From JAYWIG01 sp043789035 (GTDB taxonomy: Bacteria; Pseudomonadota; Gammaproteobacteria; Burkholderiales; Burkholderiaceae_E): a stretch of DNA of 8,867 nucleotides. The notes below the pieces were generated by a model. It did no database searches, was not told where the DNA came from, and saw nothing but the letters and a program-made list of their open reading frames with translations. Positions 1 to 6,739 of the stretch are shown piece after piece. The stretch lies in contig JAYWIG010000277.1 of assembly GCA_043789035.1 (NCBI GenBank), forward strand, positions 1 through 8,867, given 5' to 3'. The position numbers and the translations under genes were made by a program. The stretch's first letter is position 1. Each line of letters starts with the position of its first letter.

Positions 1-365
1 TCACGCATCGGAATTGTCACCATCTTGCTATCGCCGCCTTCGAACTGAGCAGCTGTTAAGGTTGCCAAGAAATCGCGAGTCTTTTGGCAACGGGCTGCCA
101 GTTCAGTTAAGTTCGCCTCAGTATCGTCGAACTTAGGCGACTCGATCCCTGCAATACGAGCACCGAAGAATTTTGAGAAATCGCAAGCGATTTGCACTTG
201 GCGATCAAAGGCCAACATATCTGGGTACAAGCGCCATTTCATAATCGTTGCTTCATCGATTTTTTTCTCAGTGAAATAGGTTGAACCTTTTTCTAAACAC
301 AACTGAAGTTGCGCAAGTGCCCTGTCGAGCTGGGGAATGCTAATGTCATAAAAAGAGAGTGCCAT
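1..365 (-). CDS. DUF1993 family protein, C-terminus cut by window edge
   Basis: A leftward reading frame opens with ATG at 365-363 and stays open to the window edge, giving 121 residues. It begins MALSFYDISIPQLDRAL and contains RLYPDMLAFDRQVQIACD and FDDTEANLTEL. These match my memory of the DUF1993 family (about 170 residues), whose members share the N-terminal start, the RLYPDM segment and the following QVQIACD helix. About 50 residues are therefore missing to the left. The biochemical function of the family is not known to me; it looks like a soluble helical protein. A good ribosome binding site, AAGGA on the minus strand at 375-371, lies five bases before the ATG and fixes the start. The gene begins 21 bp after the ampG stop on the same strand, so the two are probably co-transcribed. 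Confidence 0.85.
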   Translation of the reverse strand, partial: MALSFYDISIPQLDRALAQLQLCLEKGSTYFTEKKIDEATIMKWRLYPDMLAFDRQVQIACDFSKFFGARIAGIESPKFDDTEANLTELAARCQKTRDFLATLTAAQFEGGDSKMVTIPMR

Positions 366-386
366 GATGATCCTTCAAGGTTAAGG

Positions 387-1859
387 TTAGAGGGGTTTCG
401 AAGAAGAGAGATTTTCTATCGCAGGTTTGAGCCACATTAATAGCAACAAGCCGGGTATCGCGGTAAAAACGGTAATGATAAAAAATGTTGGCCAACCATA
501 ATCGGCAACTAACACACCCGATACAGGCCCTACGTAAGTTCGGCCAACCGCTGCCAAAGCTGAAAGCAAAGCGAACTGCGCAGCAGAAAATTCCTTTTGC
601 GTCAACGCCATTAAGAACGCAACGAAGGCCGCTGTGCCCATGCCGCCACAGATGTTCTCGATGCCAATCGCGGTACCCATCAGCCAATAGCTCTTGGGGC
701 TAACAGCCAATATCCAGTAAGCAAAATTCGAGATGGCTTGGGCAATACCAAACCAAAGAAGCGCCTTATACAAAGGCTGCTTGACCAACCAAATGCCGCC
801 GAGCAAAGCACCCATGATAGTAGCGACCAGCCCTAGCACCTTGTTCATCGAACCCACTTCGGTGGCAGTAAAACCCACCCCACGAATTAGGAAAGTTGTT
901 GACAGTGCACCGGCAAAAGCATCGCCTAATTTGTACAACACAATCAGGGCCAATAGGGCAGCCGCGTGCTTGCGAGAAAAGAACGCATCCCAAGGTTTTA
1001 CAAAGGAAGGAAACCCTGCAAAACGAGCGGCAAAAATACCCGCCATAAATGCGGCAAGCATTTGCGCCGTTTCGAACCCTAAGCTAACGAATTTATTGGT
1101 TCCTGCGCCTGCGGGTGCAACGCTTTTAACTATTTCGTTCAAGAGGAAATAGGTTGCAACGCCAGCCGCTACCATAGCGACAAACCCGAGCAGTTCTTTT
1201 CGTACAGGAGCTCGATTTAACGTTGACGCAAGTTCAACTCTGGGTGCCCACAAACTAATTACCGCCATCAGTACGAAAAGCACGCCCATGACGCGATACA
1301 TATTGGCCCAGCCCAACCATTGGTCCGCAATGATCAAAGCCAACCCACCCGACACAAGCATTGCCAGCCGGTAACCGAGTACCGATACAGCAGCACCTGC
1401 GCCACGCTCATGGTCTTGCATTAAATCGCTACGATAAGCATCGAACACAATATCTTGCGATGCTGAGAAGAACGCCACTGCAACCGCACAAGCCGCTACA
1501 GCTTCGATGGAGGTTTTCGGATCGAAGCCGGCCATCAACCAACAAATCGCTGCCAATATGAGCTGCGTTACCACCAACCACCCGCGACGGCGGCCTAACC
1601 AAGGCGGCTCAAATCGATCAACTAACGGTGCCCACACAAACTTAAAGGTGTACGGCAACCCCGCCAAGGCAAAATAACCAATCGTTTTAATATTGATGCC
1701 TTCGACTGTCAGCCAAGCCTGCAAGGTGCCCGTTGATAGGGCAAGTGGCAGGCCGCTAGCAAAACCAAGCAGCAACATGGCCAGCATTCGCTGACTAGAA
1801 AATACAGTGCCATAAGTGGCCCATTGAATCGAGAATTTCGAATTGCTTGTAGTTTCCAT
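387..1859 (-). CDS. ampG: AmpG-family muropeptide permease (MFS)
   Basis: This 490-residue polytopic inner-membrane protein would import anhydromuropeptides released in cell-wall turnover, feeding peptidoglycan recycling and, in many Gram-negatives, AmpC beta-lactamase induction. It carries segments characteristic of E. coli AmpG: LGFASGLPLALSTGTLQAWL near residues 31-50, the RRRGWL loop at 90-95, FSASQDIVFDAYRSD at 131-145, ERGAGAAVSVLGYRLAMLVS at 151-170, YKLGDAFA near 309-316, a central LIRGVGF and a late FALLSALAAVGRTYVGPVSG. Length matches E. coli AmpG (about 491). The architecture differs from what I recall of the E. coli protein: two extra hydrophobic segments sit in the middle (about 222-242 and 262-281), and the protein ends soon after LLLLMWLKP without the E. 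coli C-terminal extension. The start is the first ATG, but no clear Shine-Dalgarno precedes it. The DUF1993 gene follows closely; the M48 gene diverges. Confidence 0.95.
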   Translation of the reverse strand: METTSNSKFSIQWATYGTVFSSQRMLAMLLLGFASGLPLALSTGTLQAWLTVEGINIKTIGYFALAGLPYTFKFVWAPLVDRFEPPWLGRRRGWLVVTQLILAAICWLMAGFDPKTSIEAVAACAVAVAFFSASQDIVFDAYRSDLMQDHERGAGAAVSVLGYRLAMLVSGGLALIIADQWLGWANMYRVMGVLFVLMAVISLWAPRVELASTLNRAPVRKELLGFVAMVAAGVATYFLLNEIVKSVAPAGAGTNKFVSLGFETAQMLAAFMAGIFAARFAGFPSFVKPWDAFFSRKHAAALLALIVLYKLGDAFAGALSTTFLIRGVGFTATEVGSMNKVLGLVATIMGALLGGIWLVKQPLYKALLWFGIAQAISNFAYWILAVSPKSYWLMGTAIGIENICGGMGTAAFVAFLMALTQKEFSAAQFALLSALAAVGRTYVGPVSGVLVADYGWPTFFIITVFTAIPGLLLLMWLKPAIENLSSSKPL

Positions 1860-1901
1860 AAGCTGGCATCATATCAACCAAGCTAATTTACCCAAATCAA
1901 T

Positions 1902-2828
1902 ATGAAAACAAACTTTAGATCACGCCTTTCGACCAAGCTAACAACTGCGTTTTTGGCAGCTGCGTTTTTAACAGCTGGTTTGCTAGCGATCACGCCGGTA
2001 ACGTTTGCTGCCGACGTGGCACCCACTGATGGCGTTAAAGGTGTCGGCAAAAAGAGCCGAGCATTAGGACTCGCATCGGCGGAAGAGGTTGAACGTCAGG
2101 CAGCACAACAATTCGACCAACTCAAAGCACAAGCTCGCCAGCAACAAGCACTCGCACCCGACGACTTTCCACCGTTGATTAGATTGCGCAAGATTGCAGA
2201 AAGAATTATTCCCTTCGCACCCAAGTGGAACGATCAAGCGGACAAGTGGAAATGGGAAGTGATCATGATTGGCAGCAAGCAAATCAATGCGTTCTGTATG
2301 CCAGGCGGCAAGATCGCCTTTTACACAGGCATTATCGATGCACTCAAAATGACTGATGATGAAATCGCCATCGTTATGGGCCATGAAGTTGCCCATGCCT
2401 TGCGCGAACATGGCCGCGAGCGTGCTGGTAAACAAAAACTTGCCAACGGCGTCACCATTGCAGCATCGGTATTTTCGGCCATCTTAGGTTATGGCAATGT
2501 GGGCGGCCAAGTCGCTCAACAAGCAGCCAGCCTAACGCTATTAAAGTACGGCCGCGATGATGAAATCGAAGGCGACCTAGTCGGCCTCGACTTAGCCGCC
2601 AGAGCCGGTTACGACCCAAGAGCAGGCGTAAAACTTTGGGAAAAGATGGCCGCTGTTAGCAAAGGCGCACCACCGCAATGGCTATCAACCCACCCATCAC
2701 ACAAAACCCGCATCGACGATATTCGCTCGCACTTAAAAGAAGTGATGCCATTGTTTGCCAAGGCCACCCATCGCGAGCTATCGGAGATTGGGCCTTATGT
2801 TAGTAATTATGGGGCGGCGGTTCAGTAG
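1902..2828 (+). CDS. Secreted M48-family zinc metallopeptidase
   Basis: This 308-residue protein starts with a Sec-type signal peptide: basic residues at 6-12, a hydrophobic stretch at about 13-33, and a likely cleavage after TFA-36. There is no lipobox cysteine, so a soluble periplasmic protein is expected, not a lipoprotein. The peptidase domain carries the HEVAH zinc motif at 161-165 (His161 and His165 ligands, Glu162 catalytic). It also has the family's second motif ExxxD, with Glu221 as probable third ligand and Asp225, inside DDEIEGDLVGLD. FCMPGGKIAFYTGI at about 131-144 and STHPSHKTRI near the C-terminus are typical of the LoiP/YcaL/BepA-like M48 peptidases. Those E. coli relatives act in outer-membrane protein quality control; that role here is inferred. 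The start is supported by the signal peptide, although no good Shine-Dalgarno is visible. It diverges from ampG across 42 bp. Confidence 0.93.
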   Translation: MKTNFRSRLSTKLTTAFLAAAFLTAGLLAITPVTFAADVAPTDGVKGVGKKSRALGLASAEEVERQAAQQFDQLKAQARQQQALAPDDFPPLIRLRKIAERIIPFAPKWNDQADKWKWEVIMIGSKQINAFCMPGGKIAFYTGIIDALKMTDDEIAIVMGHEVAHALREHGRERAGKQKLANGVTIAASVFSAILGYGNVGGQVAQQAASLTLLKYGRDDEIEGDLVGLDLAARAGYDPRAGVKLWEKMAAVSKGAPPQWLSTHPSHKTRIDDIRSHLKEVMPLFAKATHRELSEIGPYVSNYGAAVQ

Positions 2829-2879
2829 AGGCATATACAAGTTCGCGACTACAAAGCAGCCAGTTCATTCAAGCCTCAC

Positions 2880-3222
2880 GATTAGTGGGGCTGCTAGAAA
2901 GCCACAAACCAAAATATCACCTCTTTGCTGCCAATGCTCAATTAACAGCCAACAAAGCAGACTACATCCGGATGCGCTCAATGGACGAAGTTCTCTATGC
3001 AAGACTTCTTGCAAATTATTTAGAAAAGTTTGACCAAACGACTCGTCAAAAGATCAATCATGTACTGTTTCCTGAGGTTCACGAAGTACTTGATGAAGGC
3101 CAAAAATCAATCAAAATCAGTAGCTTACTTACTAAGTTACGTAAAAAAGCATCATTGAAAATCAGGGTGTTGATAGCGCTCCTCGATGGTGTCTTGCAGG
3201 GAAGTTTGCAGAGAAAAAATAG
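2880..3222 (+). pseudogene. C-terminal remnant of an AlbA/AAA_4-type ATP-binding protein
   Basis: The frame read from about 2880 (a GTG lies at 2885) encodes GLLESHKPKYHLFAANAQ, then YIRMRSMDEVLYARLLANYL, EKFDQTTRQKINHVLF and VLDEGQKSIKISSLLTKLRK. This is the C-terminal winged-helix region I recall from large AlbA/AAA_4-domain ATP-binding proteins (often called putative transcriptional regulators or RecG-like), where it is followed by a short strand ending in W-x-L. Here the frame goes wrong after the six A's at 3143-3148. The expected ending, IIENQGVDSAPRWCLAG, is found in the -1 frame from 3151 and stops with TAG at 3220-3222. One lost A (A7 to A6) would explain it. The N-terminal domains are absent upstream, where the M48 gene ends. 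I read this as a decayed fragment, not a functional gene. Family assignment is from memory. Confidence 0.7.
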
Positions 3223-3245
3223 TAGTTGCAGAGAAAAATGAACAG
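3206..3245. repeat. Imperfect 20-bp tandem duplication
   Basis: Two adjacent 20-bp units, 3206-3225 and 3226-3245, share their first 13 bases (TTGCAGAGAAAAA) and match at about 16 of 20 positions. They straddle the stop codon of the ATP-binding protein remnant. This looks like slippage in decaying DNA; no function is suggested. Confidence 0.6.
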
Positions 3246-3490
3246 AATGTCGAGACGAATATTCGCCAAATACGGCTAACTGCAAACGCGATTTCTGAAG
3301 AAACACGTTTAGCTTGGGGGAGCTATCGCGATGTAAGACCGGACAGATGACTGGCGAGCATCCCAAATTTCACAATTTTCGAGCTTGTTACGTTGCGCCA
3401 AGTCAAACAAGAATTGAAGCGCTTCAATGCGCCAGATTGATCTGTCATGTTCTGCGTGAAAGAGCGTCAAATTGGCAGTCGCTTAACAAA
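3223..3490. other. Stretch with no recognisable gene
   Basis: No intact gene is evident here. One plus-strand frame is open to a TGA at 3348-3350 and reads EKNEQNVETNIRQIRLTANA then ISEETRLAWGSYRDVRPD. It continues in frame after that stop with FELVTLRQVKQELKRFNAPD to a second TGA at 3438-3440. The look is protein-like, so this may be a second decayed gene, but I recognise no family and see no convincing start. Its left end contains a short imperfect tandem duplication. Its right end adjoins the tracrRNA terminator. Confidence 0.4.
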
Positions 3491-3586
3491 GAAAAATCCC
3501 CCACTCTTGTGACTGGGGGATTCTTAGTTTGGGAGCTTGAGTAGCTCTTGGTTACTAATCCTGTTCAAAGGATTACCTGCTGTTAG
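3489..3586 (-). ncRNA. tracrRNA of the type II-C system
   Basis: Read on the minus strand, positions 3586 to 3551 form an anti-repeat resembling the array repeat: a 22-base core (3581-3560) matches it at 21 positions. It would therefore pair with a leftward crRNA repeat as 11 pairs, one C-C mismatch and 10 pairs. A small internal loop (GG opposite A) follows, then four pairs, a bulged U and three pairs. This lower-stem, bulge and upper-stem layout is known from Cas9 guide duplexes. Next comes a nexus-like hairpin at 3547-3533 (GAGCT/AGCTC, five-base loop). Last is a nine-pair hairpin at 3522-3495 followed by a U tract. Predicted length is about 90-100 nt. It would bind Cas9 and the crRNA and supply the duplex for crRNA maturation. 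It lies directly upstream of cas9 but on the opposite strand. The exact 5' end is inferred. Confidence 0.9.
3490..3522 (-). terminator. Rho-independent terminator of the tracrRNA
   Basis: A perfect nine-pair stem (AATCCCCCA at 3495-3503, TGGGGGATT at 3514-3522) with a ten-base loop is followed on the minus strand by TTTTTCTTT. On the plus strand no T tract follows, so the terminator works leftward. This fixes the tracrRNA strand and its 3' end. Confidence 0.9.
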
Positions 3587-3608
3587 TATCTTAGCAGGCA
3601 TTTATAAG
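3584..3608 (+). promoter_or_regulatory. Candidate cas9 promoter elements
   Basis: Two weak plus-strand -10 candidates precede cas9: TAGTAT at 3584-3589, with an extended TGT in front, and TATAAG at 3603-3608, with CTGTTA 17 bases upstream. Either would overlap the tracrRNA promoter on the other strand, making a divergent regulatory interval of under 50 bp. A promoter further upstream, reading antisense through the tracrRNA gene, cannot be excluded. Confidence 0.3.
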
Positions 3609-3616
3609 CAACTCAA
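3588..3616 (-). promoter_or_regulatory. Candidate tracrRNA promoter
   Basis: On the minus strand, TTGAGT (3616-3611) is followed after 17 bases by TAAGAT (3593-3588), preceded by TGC as an extended -10. Transcription would begin near 3581, at the edge of the anti-repeat core. An alternative -10, TATAAA at 3606-3601, has no good -35 and would start transcription near 3594. Both are sigma70-like by eye only. Confidence 0.5.
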
Positions 3617-3625
3617 CGTTAGATC

Positions 3626-6600
3626 ATGAAAAAACAACCCTACTCCCTTGGTATCGATATCGGCACCTCGTCGATTGCCGCATTCGCGTTTTCTCACTCA
3701 GACACCGATCCCAGCAAACCGCAGGCTGTCTTAGCTTTCGATGAGTACATTTTCGGAGAACCCATAGAACCAGGTGACTTTGTATTGAGCAATGAAATTC
3801 GCCGCACTAAACGGTTGATGCGGCGGCAGTGGGCACGAAAAAAGGCACGTATTGCGCAAATATTGCATTTAGGAAAATTGCTGGGCATTACACCGTCAAC
3901 TCTAAAACAAGCGCAACAAGCGGAGTGCAATACTTTGGCAGTCTGGCACTTACGTGCCCGAGCGCTTGATGAAAAAACTAGTCTCGATTCACTGTGGCTC
4001 ATTGCGCTGCGCATCAGTAAGAACCGAGGTTATAAAGGCGATTCCCCTTCATCCCCGAAAAGTAAGGTGGCCTCAGGCATCCGTCAGGTCAAAGAAATTC
4101 AAAGTAATTACCGCACGGTGGCGGAAGCGCTCGTCAATCGAGAAAATCGCAATGGCCAAACGCGCTACCGCAAACTCGCCCACGAAGGCAAGGGGGCTGA
4201 CGTTATTAGCGGTACGTTCATCTTGCGTAAAGATGTCGAAGCTGAATTTGATTTGATCCTTAAACAACAAACAAAGCACCACCCTTTACTCAGCGCGCCT
4301 TTAACGGATGCCTTTGGTGAGGACGGAAAAAAACTGTTGCGTCCAAGTTCTAATTACTTTCAAGGGTTCAAACCTCAAAACCTTGCGCAAGCATTGCGGC
4401 ATGTCATTTTCTACCAGCGGCCCTTGCCATCCTTCGAATCCCGAATTGGACGCTGCCGCTATAACCCCGAAGAAAAGCGCGTCGGAACCGCACACCCGGC
4501 ATTTCAACGATTTCGTCTTGCCAAGTTACTCACGGACTTGCGTTGGGTGATTGGCCGAACAACCAGCCTACTGCAACCCGATCAGCTGCAGGTGATTCGA
4601 GTGCAACTCCTACAAACATCGGAGCTCAGCTTTACAGCGCTTTACGAAGCACTCGAAGATCACACGTGTGCCAAGCCAGAGGGCGCACGGTTGAATTTTC
4701 ACACGGCACGGACGACGGCACTCAAAGGTGATCAAACCTTGCACGTTTTACGTAGCTTGAAGTTACTCGAACCGTGGAATGCACTTACCCAGGCACAGCA
4801 ACATGCGGTGATGGAAACGCTGACCGATGATTTACCGTCGCCAGAGCGCTGGGCCACCGAACAGGTGCAGCATGAGACGGCTCATCGTCGAGGATCTGAA
4901 GTGACGGAATTTCTCAATCAACTTCCACTTACGGACGATGGTGGCTTAAAGCGACTTGCAGGCTACGGGTTTTCAGGAGGGCGTGCTCGATACGGTGCAA
5001 CTGCCTGCATCCAATTAGCAACCTGGCTTGAGGAACATTGCCATGATGCTGCGCTACTTACGATCAAAAACACTGAAGATACCGCCATCGAAGCTGTCTT
5101 TGGAATGATGGCCAGCGAGCAGCCGATCATTACCGGAAAGCTACTTGATCAGACACTTCTAGAAATCACATCACCTGTGGTCAAACGAGCGCTCACAGAA
5201 TCGCATCGATTCCTCACGACATTTTTTGCCCGACATGGCACACCCACGCGGATTGTGATTGAGCTCATGCGAGAAATGCGCCAGACCCTAGAGCAGCGCA
5301 AAGCCACAAGCCTATACCAAGCCCGTAATGAGGGCACACGAACCAAAGCGAAATCAGAGCTGACCAAGCTCGGCTACGACTCGAGTAATACCAATCTCAA
5401 GCGCTACCTACTCTGGCAAGAGCAAGCGCAGATGTGCCGTTACAGCGGACAACGCATTAGCGCTAAAGATGCACTTGATGGCGCAAAGACGAACTTTGAG
5501 CACGTACTGCCTAAGAAGCTTCACGGTGTAGGAAACCGCGTCGATGGCCTAGTGCTCGCCTTCGCAAACTTTAACGCAATGAAAGGCGATGAAACGCCGT
5601 GGGCAGCAGCACAGTTGCCTAATAATCATGTTCGTTGGGACTGGAACGCTACCGTACAGGCTTGCAAAAATATCGCAAAGTCAAAACGAGACTTCGCTCG
5701 CAAAGCTGCGATGATTACCAATCCCATTAGTGCTGCCGATGCGCAAGAAGACTTGGAAGGTTTTGTCGACCAACAGTTTAGCGATACAGCTTGGATAGGA
5801 CGGGAGATTCATCGTTGGGTACGCCAAGTATCGCCCGATGTTACCGTAGTGCGAGGCGGATTAACTGCCTCATTGAGGCATCAATGGGGCTTTGATTCCG
5901 TGTTAGAAGAAGTTCGGACACGGGAAAATAAGCATGCCAAACCGAAATCAACAGAACTTTTTTACACCAAGCGTCAAGACGGAACACTGGCCTTCGATAA
6001 GCGTTGCGATCATCGTCATCACATCGTTGATGCAGCAGTGATCGCGCTCTCGACACGTCAGCTTTATGCATTAGAAATTAAGCGTCGATCTGATCGACTT
6101 CGCCACAACAGCAACGCGTTACCTCGGGCGACACCTGTGCCTTGCCCGATTATAAATTTGCGAGAAATACTTGTTGAAGCATTACAACACTATGTAGTTT
6201 GGAAAAAACCGGATCGCCTTGTCGGCGGAAGAATGTTCGATGAAGAACCCTTCCGTCTACTGGCAGAAGATAAGTTGCAAAAACGCGGGGAAATCGCCAA
6301 AAAGAAATTTAATCGGCGTCTAGATACTCAAATTACCCACACCGATAGACATGGGATTGATCATCATAAGATTCTTGTCAAGGCAGAGGCAGCTTGCATT
6401 CGCATAACCAAGGAGCTTTGGCAAGTTATTTCCCTCGCTCAGTTTGAACGCGACGGTTATGTTCGTGCAGGAAAACTTATTGTTCCTGATGATGAAAAGC
6501 TTGTTTTCAAAGACGACATTGTTTACTTAGAACACCTGAGAGGATTTTTTCGAGTGGCTCAATTGCTAGATGCTGGTTTAGCTTTTGTTAATACAACTGA

Positions 6601-6739
6601 AACAGCGACATTTGATGACCTTAAAGGCACGGGGCTCAATGTAACAGTAAGTGATTTAAAAAAACTTCAAGCAATGACGGTTTTTCGCGATAAGCATTCC
6701 TTAGCAGTATTCATTGCGAGTCTGCGTCATGCGACTTGA
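3626..6739 (+). CDS. cas9: Cas9, compact type II-C RNA-guided endonuclease
   Basis: This 1037-residue effector would cut both strands of DNA matched by a crRNA:tracrRNA guide. RuvC-I is GIDIGTSS with Asp11; an arginine-rich bridge helix follows (RRTKRLMRRQWARKKAR, 59-75). The REC lobe spans roughly 80-470 and includes IGRCRYNPEEKR (274-285), a segment shared with Neisseria-type Cas9. RuvC-II is RIVIELMRE with Glu546. The HNH domain (about 597-665) has FEHVLP with His626 and a conserved Asn650. RuvC-III is DHRHHIVDAAVIAL with His799 and Asp802. The rest (about 830-1037) should be the wedge and PAM-interacting region. Oddities: Glu625 replaces the usual Asp before the HNH histidine, Gly641 replaces a common Asn, and the 3' end is AT-rich. 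The length fits II-C (about 1000-1100). The start gives the canonical RuvC-I spacing but has no clear Shine-Dalgarno. PAM cannot be told from here. Confidence 0.97.
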   Translation: MKKQPYSLGIDIGTSSIAAFAFSHSDTDPSKPQAVLAFDEYIFGEPIEPGDFVLSNEIRRTKRLMRRQWARKKARIAQILHLGKLLGITPSTLKQAQQAECNTLAVWHLRARALDEKTSLDSLWLIALRISKNRGYKGDSPSSPKSKVASGIRQVKEIQSNYRTVAEALVNRENRNGQTRYRKLAHEGKGADVISGTFILRKDVEAEFDLILKQQTKHHPLLSAPLTDAFGEDGKKLLRPSSNYFQGFKPQNLAQALRHVIFYQRPLPSFESRIGRCRYNPEEKRVGTAHPAFQRFRLAKLLTDLRWVIGRTTSLLQPDQLQVIRVQLLQTSELSFTALYEALEDHTCAKPEGARLNFHTARTTALKGDQTLHVLRSLKLLEPWNALTQAQQHAVMETLTDDLPSPERWATEQVQHETAHRRGSEVTEFLNQLPLTDDGGLKRLAGYGFSGGRARYGATACIQLATWLEEHCHDAALLTIKNTEDTAIEAVFGMMASEQPIITGKLLDQTLLEITSPVVKRALTESHRFLTTFFARHGTPTRIVIELMREMRQTLEQRKATSLYQARNEGTRTKAKSELTKLGYDSSNTNLKRYLLWQEQAQMCRYSGQRISAKDALDGAKTNFEHVLPKKLHGVGNRVDGLVLAFANFNAMKGDETPWAAAQLPNNHVRWDWNATVQACKNIAKSKRDFARKAAMITNPISAADAQEDLEGFVDQQFSDTAWIGREIHRWVRQVSPDVTVVRGGLTASLRHQWGFDSVLEEVRTRENKHAKPKSTELFYTKRQDGTLAFDKRCDHRHHIVDAAVIALSTRQLYALEIKRRSDRLRHNSNALPRATPVPCPIINLREILVEALQHYVVWKKPDRLVGGRMFDEEPFRLLAEDKLQKRGEIAKKKFNRRLDTQITHTDRHGIDHHKILVKAEAACIRITKELWQVISLAQFERDGYVRAGKLIVPDDEKLVFKDDIVYLEHLRGFFRVAQLLDAGLAFVNTTETATFDDLKGTGLNVTVSDLKKLQAMTVFRDKHSLAVFIASLRHAT

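Noticed and set aside
2855..2895. Inverted repeat AGCAGCC / GGCTGCT after the M48 gene as a terminator
   Set aside because: The loop is 27 bases and there is no T tract, so it does not look like a terminator.
2755..3033. 92-codon plus-strand frame across the end of the M48 gene
   Set aside because: It is a shadow frame over the M48 gene and the ATP-binding protein remnant, with no family resemblance.
3143..3150. Programmed -1 frameshift at the A6G run
   Set aside because: The run is not in the phase of the classic A AAA AAG slippery site, and the gene lacks its N-terminus, so decay or a homopolymer error is simpler.
3314..3544. 76-codon plus-strand frame before cas9
   Set aside because: It runs through the tracrRNA terminator and nexus hairpin on the opposite strand, and its sequence resembles no known protein.
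6714..6728. TTG start that would lengthen Cas1 by five residues
   Set aside because: The ATG at 6729 gives the expected Cas1 start and length with a smaller overlap into cas9; no ribosome binding site favours the TTG.
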